DNA of 64,000 nt from Dendrolimus kikuchii (lineage: Eukaryota; Arthropoda; Insecta; Lepidoptera; Lasiocampidae), in contig CM034405.1 of assembly GCA_019925095.2 (NCBI GenBank), forward strand, positions 13,479,401 through 13,543,400, in the 5' to 3' direction. Positions 23,801-34,500 of this stretch are shown piece by piece. Numbering within the stretch: position 1 is the first letter of the stretch; each line of letters starts with the position of its first letter. The position numbers and the translations under genes were made by a program. The notes under the pieces are model-generated. The model was not told the DNA's origin. It ran no database searches and saw only the letters and a program-made list of their open reading frames with translations.

Positions 23801-24406
23801 CTTCAGGGATCACCATTCAAGGGTTACTACTAAGGAACTAGTAGAATAAAAATAAAAGGTATAAAAACTACAATATTGACTTAAGGTATTTTTCTTCGAC
23901 TTCCTTCTTCAACTTTCTTTCTTTCGTTCTTTTTTTAATTTCAAAACTCCTGAATACTGCCATGCCAACAGCTATTATATCTTACTCATAGATAATATAC
24001 TATAGATTATATAAAAACTTATTACTGCTAATGTACAAACTGTACAAGTACCTTAGCAATAATGTATCGTAACTATAACTTAGTGAAATGCGTGGTGAAG
24101 AAATTCTATTATAATAACTAACCATATTTCTAGTGTTCCTTTGAAGTCTCCAGTAGCTAATCTCCTTTCAACATCACTACTAGCCCCAAATGTTCCACAT
24201 TTAAAGGAATTCGCCCTTTGAATATCCTTGATCTTCCTGGCTTCCCCGGAGCTAATCTCGAATATTTCTATGGTCCCTGATCCCTTCGGTAGACAGCCGA
24301 TAACAACAAACTTTGCTGAACAAGGTATCCATTTGCAATCAAACAATGAATGGTTAAGATTGCTTTCGATATGCGTTATTATTTGTGGCGTGTCTAAGTC
24401 ATCCAT
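17862..24406 (-). CDS. Wdr92: WD repeat protein WDR92 / DNAAF10, complete
   Basis: WDR92 (Monad, DNAAF10) is a cytoplasmic WD40 beta-propeller that works with R2TP-type co-chaperones in axonemal dynein-arm preassembly, so it is needed for motile cilia and sperm flagella. Six minus-strand exons join in phase: 24406-24123, 23413-23286, 22038-21821, 20232-20110, 19097-18985 and 18069-17862. The product is 357 aa, equal to the vertebrate length. Diagnostic stretches are [106 protein letters not shown] and the end [11 protein letters not shown]. The start ATG at 24406 gives [13 protein letters not shown], aligning with the family start. A maT mariner sits in intron 3, about 20 bp from the exon 4 acceptor, in antisense orientation. 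Confidence 0.95.
18150..18870. repeat. CTGTCTGTC-type lepidopteran repeat, tandem copies
   Basis: Contains ATTATAAATGCGAGAAAGTA then CTGTCTGTC and ACTGGACCGATTTGGCTG, with a second related block at 18600-18870. The same family recurs at 19240-19412, 23035-23260 and 37405-38125. It lies in WDR92 intron 5. The type is widespread in moths; its class (Helitron-like or LINE-derived) I cannot settle here. Confidence 0.55.
19240..19412 (+). repeat. Helitron-like 3' end
   Basis: Decayed copy reading ACTGGACCGATTTAAATG through GTCGCGGGCATCAGCTAGT. The terminal CTAG-type end is what lepidopteran Helitron derivatives show. It lies in WDR92 intron 4. Confidence 0.4.
19444..19548. mobile_element. Short palindromic MITE (GGCCGGTTCCTATA family)
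   Basis: Begins ATGGCCGGTTCCTATAACTT and ends with the inverted counterpart AAGATATAGGAACTGGGCAT. Family members lie at 41063-41187, 51675-51815 and 53207-53397, with a degraded one at 376-555. Confidence 0.7.
20253..21564 (+). mobile_element. maT-like DD37D mariner, inactivated
   Basis: About 1.31 kb bounded by inverted ends TATACTTAGTCTGGCCATAA and, reversed, TATACCTAGTCTTGCCATAG. The interior encodes transposase pieces in order: an N-terminal HTH region with SGRPRSVR (about 20470-20710), [13 protein letters not shown] with the first catalytic Asp, [23 protein letters not shown] with the second Asp, and [12 protein letters not shown], where Asp takes the third position 37 residues on. DD37D is the maT signature. 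In-frame stops (about 20710, 21026 and 21216) and frame changes show it is dead. It lies in WDR92 intron 3, on the opposite strand to the gene. Confidence 0.9.
22590..22855 (+). mobile_element. LINE C-terminal remnant in WDR92 intron 2
   Basis: Plus strand reads [18 protein letters not shown], a stop, then [13 protein letters not shown]. This matches the pattern QRISxAIQRGNAASxLGT seen intact at 42229-42549 on the minus strand. It is followed by AT-rich sequence to about 22980. Confidence 0.6.
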
Positions 24407-25522
24407 ATTATTAATATCACAATATAATCCTTGAATAATTATTGGCTATTCTATGACAATCTATGAAGTTTTTAATAACCTCCAAACATTGAATAAACAA
24501 AACACTGTTACTATGACAACCACTGACACTACATTTGGTTTATCTATTGTATGAAAAATGTGTAGCCTTTTCAAATTATTTAGGTAATATAATCAGAATT
24601 CATATTTATTTAATTCATAAACGACTTGAAGCTTTCTCAGAACTTAAACTTATAAATGAAACACAATAACATTATTGATCTAATGTTGTTGCAGTATTTG
24701 ACATCAGTCAACTATAAATTTAAAAAATGTTAAGCGTCAGTTTAATCGTCAATGTCATTTTTGAAATCGTCAAACAGTGTTGCCAGATCTCATGGAATCG
24801 GGGATTTTTTCGACGTTGAGGCGAAATTCGGGAATAAAGATTCTTCGGGGAGCAAATTTTGTTGAGGACAATTTTGTAGATTTTTTAAGTACCAATAATT
24901 CATCTACAACACATAATTATCATCACAATAATTATTATATCTGAGTTATAATACAGTATTATTACTTTATTATACTGAATCAATTCAATTCAATACTTCA
25001 TTTTAATAATTCAATTCATTCGTTCGTTCATTTACGTTATTTATTTAATATGTCGCCTCTACTCGTTTATATAATATCGTGTAGGCTACTTTCCGTTAGA
25101 GATTCACAACAACCACATTAACAACCGCGGTTTTTCCCGTTCCATTTATTTGATGGCATCACAATCGTAAACTCAAGTGGAAAGGTTATTTAACCTACTT
25201 ATTGACACGTCATTAGTGATGTTTTCGCCACGACGATGGTTTTGCTTTTTTATTTCGCCTTTAAAATAAGTCAAAACTGTTTTGGGTTTTTTTCAAAAAG
25301 CTTGTTTGTGGGCTTATTGAAATTTTTTTTGGGGTTCATTGACATGGTCGTCTGGCAACACTGTCGCCAAACTCGATTAAAGAGTACATTGAATATATAA
25401 AGAAACTCGATTTCTAGAATCTAGATGCAATTTTTCGCTTTAAACTTTGTCATTAATTAATTTTATTTCAAAATAATAGGTAACAGCAAGTTCTTGTATA
25501 AAGATTTAAATTATTTCTCACG
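24407..25522. promoter_or_regulatory. Divergent intergenic region between WDR92 and Cfp1
   Basis: Two genes with housekeeping or ciliary roles start head to head about 1.1 kb apart, so this interval must hold both promoters. It contains a truncated hAT-like MITE (25082-25237). I saw no TATA box at a convincing distance from either start. Confidence 0.5.
25082..25237. mobile_element. hAT-like MITE, truncated copy 3
   Basis: Begins TAGGCTACTTTCCGTTAG, shares CGGTTTTTCCCGTTCCA and ACGTCATTAGTGATGTTTTC with the family, and lacks the far end. It sits in the shared WDR92/Cfp1 upstream region. Confidence 0.6.
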
Positions 25523-28500
25523 ATGAGTGACAAAAAGTATAAGCAGAGCGTAAGTAAATTTCGGAAGGAATTTGTTTAATTTTGTACATTTATATTCATT
25601 GGAACTTTTCCACAGAAAGCTGATATTGCCAAACAATTCGACTTACCAGAAAGGCAATCCAAGATTACTACATTGTTAAATCAAGCAGGACAGGCGTACT
25701 GCATATGCCGGTCATCAGACAGCTCGCGTTTCATGATGTAAGATTTTATTTGTTGAACATTTATCATTTGACTACTAACCCTTGTTGCATACATAATAAT
25801 ATTATACTTTAATAAAATCATAATTGACATATTATACTGAATACATACCAAATATATTTATTTTAATTTTAATGTAACTTCAAAAGACGGTGTGATATTG
25901 CACAAATATAAAAGTCCTATAAGCCAAAGTTTGTTGCCAAAATATTTTTGTAAGCAAGGAAACTGGCTTAAAACTTGCTTACTAATATATGAACGGTCTT
26001 AGTTATATGTGTTCATATTTTCATAAATTAATTGAGACTTGTTTATTTATTTGTTTGCACATAATATGTTTGTATGATCACTTTCATATTTCATACCTTG
26101 ATATAAAGCAACAAAACAATATTTACTGACAATTATTAATTCTCCATTGAAATAGTTTAATGTCTTTGCAGAGCATGTGATTCTTGTGAAGAGTGGTATC
26201 ATGGAGATTGCATAAATATATCAGAGCGAGAGGCGAAATACATCAAGAACTACTTCTGTGATCGATGTAGAGAGGAAGACCCCAGTTTGAAAACTAGGTT
26301 TCGACCCCAAAAAAGAGAGAATGATGGAGATTCAGGTGAAAAATTATTTTTTATAATAATATTTGTTTTATTTTATTCTATTTTGTTCAGCGATGGCTCC
26401 AATGCTTTAATGTTCGTTGATTTCTCCAATATATGAGTGACTACTGACTGTGTAAAAATGACCGGTGCAGGTGATCAGAAATTTATTTATAATGACAACT
26501 TTGAAAGGTGGAGGATGTTTTCTGATGACCTGAGGACAACATAAAACATTAATTATATTAGACTAACTATGTTATAAGTAAATATTAATAGTATATAAAA
26601 TTTTATATAAAGTATATATGAGTTTAGAATGGACATGAGTTAACAGCTAATGGACATTCATCGGATGATCACAACTTGAAGGTAAAAAAATATCATAAAT
26701 ATGAGTGGTAATTTTGGGACAATGACTGAATATATGCTCCGTTGTTCCTTAATCTAAACCACATTCACACAACTCCACAATTAAAAGTATCTTAATTTAG
26801 ATTTATAGATAACACTTTATTGCATACCAAAATAAACAATTACTATTTAGAACACTTCCTAGGCCATACATACACAAGGTGGCCTAATCCATAAAATGAT
26901 CTCTTCCAGATAATCTAAATTAAAGGAAATTCTTAGCTAATCTGGCAATGTAAGTTGTGTTAGGATTATTAATTACCTAATAAATAATAAATACATACTT
27001 GATTTAACAATTCTTGAAGTGCTTTTAGTCTATTTGCCTGACACCTGTGTTTTATTTCTAATTCTATGGACACAGAATGACCTACCATAAGATTGACCAA
27101 TCAGTGTGCGAGGCATGTTCCATTGCATGCCATTTCACAATTTGACAATTTCTTGTCGATAGATTATAATCTACCAAAAAATAATATGTTAGATTGTAAG
27201 GAGTATGTTATGGTTCACAATATTTTGACAGCTTACAATCTCACGAGATAGATTATAATCTAACGGTATTTACAATTTAATGGTGACATACAATTTGTCA
27301 AGAAAATTTGCTAACTTCTGATTCCAAGTTCTCCCTATTTCAGGTAGGGATGATAGAAAGAAAAAGCGCAAGGAGAAAGATCATTCAGAGAACAAATCAT
27401 CAAAGAGAGTTAGTGTCAAAGATGGTTGTGGAGACTGCCCAGGTTGTCTGCAAACACATGACTGTGGGCAGTGAGTATATTGAAACATTGATGCTGATTT
27501 ATCATAATATCTCTGCTATACCTGGCATAATGTTAGCGTTAGTGACTATGTCACGCAGATGTAGCCAGGGGTTTAATACATTGTTTGAGATGCACCATTG
27601 TTAATGATGTTAAACAGATAACTCATGTATATGTTACGGGCAATTTGATTAATTGGGTATTATTAATATGGACCAGTCATTATGAATAATGACTGAGAGT
27701 GTCTATCAATTTAATAAATTAATTACTTTGTCCGGCCCATATTAATAATGTCAAATGGATCGTGGTTCATTAAAAAAAAAGTGTACATCTCGGGACGGCC
27801 GACAGAAGTGATAACTTGCGAGAGAGAAAGGGAAGCCAGACAGACTGGCGTCGTAACGCGTTACGTAACGAAGCGTTTTACCCTCCCATAAGAAGTTATC
27901 ACTTCAAAAATCATTGTTTGAGATAACTTGAATTTATCGCTTGGAGCGGGCAGTATGCATACTATCCTACTTCTAACCAGACAATGTAATAAATTTGGTT
28001 ACCTTTCCATAAGAATTATGTGAGTTTAATTCATTTAAGGGTAGTGTATAGCTATACGGCACTTTTATTTATTATGAACAGATCCGAATTTTGTTAATAT
28101 GTTTGTGGTTATTCTTTTTTAAACCACCCAGAATTCTTTTCATATCTCAAATAATAAATAAAAGTGTTGTAAAACTACCCTAACCTCATTTAATAAAATA
28201 AGGCTACAGTTCATCTGTGTTTTATTTATATTGCCCACTTGATATGGGCATTATATCAGTATACAGACCAGTTATTATTCATATTGACCTGATTTATCAA
28301 ATTGCCCGTAACATATATAGTATACACACTAAGGTAATAGTTAACATGTTATTTTGTAATGCCATAAGTAAATGGATAATGAATGTATAATTGTTTTTTT
28401 ATTTATTTATTTTATTATAAGTAAATCGCATTTGGTCAGAGCCACTAATACTAACTGGTGGATCATGTCATAAGCAATACTTATAGTTAAATAGTATATT

Positions 28501-31500
28501 TTAAACTGTAATTTTCTTACAAGGCTTTTAATTTTTGTCAGACTAGAACCTAGTGAACATAATTTGAAAGTCTTAAACCAAATAATAGTTTAAAATACAA
28601 TATGCAAAAAAAAAAACAATTTAGGTACATATTTTGCTTATGGTAAACTGGAAATAAAAGATCAATATATTCGTTGTCTAAGTTATCTATATGATATCTT
28701 CAAATAAGCTAATTAATCGATCAATTAATAACGATATAATTTACCAAGGAATACTATTTGAAAATCAAGCATTCCATAAGCAGTTTAATATTATTCTTGG
28801 AACTGCTCTCTATTGACCTATGATAGTTATCAGCCAAAGGCTTAAAGTTTTATTGAATAAGATTGTTATATCTTGATAAGTTATCATTTATTCTAAAATT
28901 CTGAAGCACATTGTTAAATGTCTCTTGATTTGCAGCTGTGAAAATTGTGAGGATATGTACAACAAATATAGTGGAAGTAATAGAGTTAAACTCAAATGCA
29001 AGATGAGAATTTGTGTGAAAAGCAAAAAGACATCACGGCAGTCAAGGTGGGTAATTTTTACATTATCATGTATATTTTAAAACAGCTAAGTCCATTTTGA
29101 ATCACACAGAGTGAAAAGTTTAGTGAAGAGAGTATAGTTTTATGGGTAATAATAATCCATTGTTCTTCCTAATTCACTCTCTCTTTTACCTTCTTCCAAT
29201 TATGTGGGGTCGGCACAATATGTTATCTGTGCAGGAACGGAGAAAGAATACAATTTCCTGCGGCCGGGCGGCCTGTCGTAAGAGGCGACAAAACAACCCA
29301 CAGCCAGGTGGTAGGGCATTTGCCCGACTGGATGGCTACCACCCCTGGTCTAGAGTATGTCGCCACAACAACATTGAGTTGTGTTCCGGCATTAGTGACC
29401 AGGTTCCAGTCTCCCTTAAGAGAGAAGCAGTGCTTTTGTAGCACCTTTGGTGTTGCAAATGTCCATAGGCGATAGTAACCGCTTTCCATCAAGTGGGCCG
29501 TCTGCCTGTCTGCTGAACTCCTGCAATAAAAAAAAATGTCTTTTCCTTTCACTCCCTCTATTCTAACATATGTTCTCTATCACAACATAAGGCATAAATG
29601 ATCATGTCATCCTTCGCACAATCCATCCATCTCTTTTTTGGTCTTTATTTACATTTATATCCATGAATCATAAGATTTGCCCTAATTCACTATGGAATAT
29701 TAAATGTACCGACATGAATTTACTATACTATATTGGACCCTATCACTGAAAAGTTTGAGACACTGTGCAGTATATAATTGCTATATTATTTTTAAGACCT
29801 GTGAAAAGAATGATATACCACATGATAATTAGTAATGAAATTTTCTCATTCCTGAGTTATGCTACTCCCACACTGAATCTGAGCAATCTGATACCTCTAG
29901 TAGGGCGTTCCATTAGTAGCTCACAACGCCTAAAATGCTCAATTAGCCGTTCCACAAGGCGACCGCGATCGTTGTGGTCGTGGAGAAAACGTTACTAATG
30001 ACGTCATCATTTTTGATCACAACGACCCATGTTAAGAGGTTGGTCGAATAGCCGTTCCACTTGGGTTTACGATTGTAACGCTGGCAAGCAAGTGGAACGG
30101 GTAAAATCGCGGTCGTGAACGTGGTCGTTGTGAGTCCCTAATGGAACATAGCCTAGATATAGTTATTTATTTGTCCATTGTATTTCTTTTTAATGCAATG
30201 CTGCTAAGGGGAAAGTGTTTAAGTGGTCCATTTGCAGCAGCAGATGATGAGATGGATTATAGGATTGGAATAGGGGGAGTGGGATGGATATGAGCTAATC
30301 GCTCAAGGTTAACTGTTTTATGTCAATATTTGATGCAAAGTGGAAAAAAAGCATACTGTTTCCACAGCAGCAACAGAATAAAGAAGAAACACCATGAGCG
30401 TGAAACATATGAACCCGAAGAATCTATAACACACCTGCAGACTGCTGAACCGCGCCAGTGTTATGGGCCGCAGTGCACGAGGGCTGCGCAATACGGTTCC
30501 AAGTACTGCTCAGCACAGTGTGGGATGAGATTGGCCACTGCTAGGATATATCAAGTATGTTTATATATTTATTCTTATTAGAAAGTGTTTATATGTCAGG
30601 ACTGTCAAAATATATTTTTAAAACTCAAAATTTTCTTTCTGATTATATACAAAAATTGAATTTTGTTGTGATTAAATTTTAATCAATTTAGTGCACCTAT
30701 ATTGTGCACAAATTTCTGTAAAAGTATTGTATTGCGTAATAAATAAGCCAATATAACCAGCATGTTTATACTTAAAAGTGAAATAAAAGCAAATACATCA
30801 CTTTAAAATGTAAATAAATGCAGTGTTATTTGTTTTTAATTAAAACGTTGTTATTTCAAAACCATGAATTACGGTTAAATTGAGGCATGTTGGCGATAGT
30901 TCATAATCTGTTCATTAGATGACTTACAGAACATCACTATTACGTCGCCTGGAACAATGAAATATGGCAATTGTGACATTTATCGCATGTGAAATTTTCT
31001 GTCAAAAAATTCGCAGCATAATAGGCGTAAATACGCCAAAAGTGGAACAAAATATGGTTGGACAGAGTATAATACAATTTAATTCGTAACAATATTACAT
31101 AAAGCTCATGGAAAGATCAGGACATCTGGGGTCCAATTCTGCTATTAGTATGTCATTAAAATCGCTGGACCCTATTGATACAATTGTAGGCTTGACTGAT
31201 TTCGGTGTTCTGTTAATTTCAATGGCGTGCCCTGGCACGCCACTCTCTTTATAAATTTATTTATTTAATTTGTTTCGGAAACCTACAATAATTAATATTC
31301 TTAAATATAAAACACAAAATTAATACATATATCAATCAAGTTTCCACTAAAAAATAATTTATATAATAAAAATTGGCTCAAATAGTTAATTACAAAAAAA
31401 TAAATATACAATTATACGAAAATTACATAAATAAATAAATATTGCAAATAATAAATATTTATAAGTGAAAACACTAAATGTTTGAAAATTTTAATAAGTT

Positions 31501-34500
31501 TTCAATATTCATTTCCGCTAACGCCATTTCTGGTAATGGTAATACTATTTTTTGAACTATTCTGCAGTGACGATATCAAGAAGATATTTTGGATTTAGTA
31601 GAATAGGAATTGTTCACACTATCGCAATGGAATCGTATTTTGAATATATTAGCAACGGTGAGATATTGAAATAACAGAATTGGGCTCCTGTATATAATTA
31701 GATAACACAGCAAGCAGTAATTTTTGTACCATATTTTCTATCTATAATAATATTTAGAAATCTTTTTAGGTCTTACCACAACGGATTCAAGAATGGTCCC
31801 TGTCGAGTTGCGTAGCTGAACAGAAGAACCGTAAATCGCTTGAAGTGGTCCGCAGCGGTTTGGCCAAAGCACAGGCAGCGCTGAGGGCGCTTGATAAACA
31901 ACACACCGATTTGGATGCATTGGTTGCCAGAGCTAAAAATGCTGCTATCGTACATACTGATGAGAAGGCAAGTTTGATATTCATATTTCTTAAATAAAAT
32001 AAAAATAACTGTGTGCGTGTTTATAAATTGTAATAATTATGTAAAAATCAGCCTAAAAATTATCTAAAAGACTTAACTAGCAGTGTTGTCCAGTTGGCCA
32101 CACCAAACATGCCTCTAGGTCTTCAGGAAATATACATACATACATACATAACTTCACGCCAGTTCCCTTGCGGGGTAGGCACGAACAACAGAGTGCCATT
32201 TAGGCTAATTTTTTCAGGAAATATAGTTAGAGTAAATTGATCTAATTAGGAGAACGGCAGTGTGGCGTATGAATTAAATCGCCCATTCAGTAGACGGGCA
32301 GACGGGTCACTTGATGGTAAGCGGTTATCATCGCCTATAGACATTTACAAAACCAAATGTGTTACAAATGCGCTGCTGCTCTCTTAAAGGGGAGACTGGA
32401 ACCTGGTCACTAACGCCGGAACACAATACAAGGTTGTTATGGCGACATACTTTAGAACAGGGGCGGTAGCCATCCACTCGTGCAAATGCCCTTCCACCTG
32501 GCTGTGGGTTGTTTTGTCGCCTCTTAGGACAGGCCGCCCGGACGCAGGAAATTGTATTCTTCTTCCGTTCCTGCACGTATAAAGCATATCTGCATAAAGT
32601 AAAATATCAGCCCATAGACATGCTGCGCTTCTTTATTTTAAGGGAAACAGAGAATTTACCCCCAACATTTGTTCAAGGCAGATTGGCGGCTTTGATCAAT
32701 CCGTTATTTCAATGTGGTGGTTTCGACAAGATGAATTTCCTCGGCATCACCAGCACGTAATAATGATAAAAATACGCACATTTCGTTTTTTATCATGGTA
32801 TATACTCGTAGGTTCGCGTTTGATAGCTACCTCACATGATGATAAGTGATGATGCTATCTAGGATGGACGCTTATCTAGTAGATACCTATTCAAACGTGA
32901 CTTGAGGATCACTGGTTTATATGAATCAGGGAACATGGACTGGCAAATGGTTCCATAGTCCATTAGTGCTAGGTATCTATCTACTAAGTACAAATAACCA
33001 TTTGCAGTAAGCAGCCGTAGCTTCGACTTGAATCTCCATAGAGCTGGCTGGCTGGTCCATTCTTGATATTAATGTAGGAAAGTAAGTAAATAATTTATGA
33101 ATCTTTAAACTCATATGTTAATTAAAACACAATAAAGAAACATTAAAATACTCGTCTAAAAACTAGGGTTGCCAGATGTGTTCGGAAAAAAACCGGACGT
33201 TTTAATTTTTTTAATTAACATTTAAATTTACTGAAGTCTAACTTTTTAGATAACTAAATTTGCAATTAATGATAAATTAAGAGCCACTCTACTTTTTCAT
33301 ATATTTAGTACTCGATGCTTTTAATAAAGTTTTATTGCCTGAAATGGTATCTTTAGATTCAGTGCAACTAGCAGTTCTTCTTCTTCTGCGAGCGGGCGGT
33401 TTCCGCAACTCGACGACAAAGCGCCTATTTTTAGCCCAAATAGCAGTTATTTTAAAGAATAGGCACAATTCGGGGTGGCGAAGCGTCGAACGAAACGTTC
33501 AAGTATTCTTTCGAGTTTACTAGATAATAAACGAACTTGCTTTAAAACCAGACAATCTTTTATTCAGTTTACCAAGATTTTCTTGATCGGTCAAACATAA
33601 AGAAAACCGGACCTCTGTCCACTCTTGCTGACAATCCATCTATCAACACACATTGCTACCCACCCAACCACCTGTCCTACATTAATATCTTTCTTATGGT
33701 GATTTTGTGTATTAGGAATGCGACGACGAGACGTCGATGTACTGCATAACGTGCGGGCACGAGATCCACTCGCGCACCGCGGTGAAGCATCTCGAGAAGT
33801 GTTTCGTGAAGTACGAGGCGCAGGCCTCCTTCGGCAGCCGGCACCGCACGCGCATCGACGGCCAGAGCATGTTCTGCGACTACTACAACCCACTCAACGG
33901 CACCTACTGCAAGAGGCTCAGGGTCAGTTCCACTTGTATAATGTGAAGGATGAAATGCTCGTGTGGTGCGTCTATGATGTGGATAGGGTGACGCACCACC
34001 GGTGAGAGCCCATGGCTCTGTCGCGATGATTGAGCTGCGCTCTACCGCTCGTGAAGGGAGTACAAAATAAGGCAACGAGTCGACGAGTAGTTAAACTGTG
34101 GATGTATTTACTTGTTTAATTAATTTAACATTAAACTTAAGCCTATGTATACAAAAATCTAAACATGTTCTTAGATGCATATCTGAAAGTTTTGTCCGTT
34201 TTCTGTATTGACAGAGACATGTACATGGACTACTCAGTTTTAATCTTGCTAATTATGTAGCAATAACTTATTCCTTGTCCTTGACGTAATATACAGAAAC
34301 TAGACATGTGCATTGACAAAACGGCGGCGTGACCATTTCAAAATTTTGAAGTTACTGTATTTAATTAAATCTACTCCATCTATGTTGGCTTCGAAAAATA
34401 GTCGTAAACAAAACTCATGCACCTAAAAGTGTGGGTTGCAAACTGGTAATAACTAGGCAGAATTCAAAGATGCAAAAAGTACGTCTGTTCTTTTCATATG

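Noticed and set aside
29142..29552. About 100-codon frames on both strands in Cfp1 intron 5
   Set aside because: The same peptide pieces recur wherever the 300-bp interspersed repeat occurs (862, 32283, 50648, 51987), so this is a repeat and not a gene.
33677..34075. Minus-strand frame of 132 codons
   Set aside because: It is the antisense shadow of Cfp1 exon 8 and the adjoining repeat; the plus-strand reading matches Cfp1 exactly.
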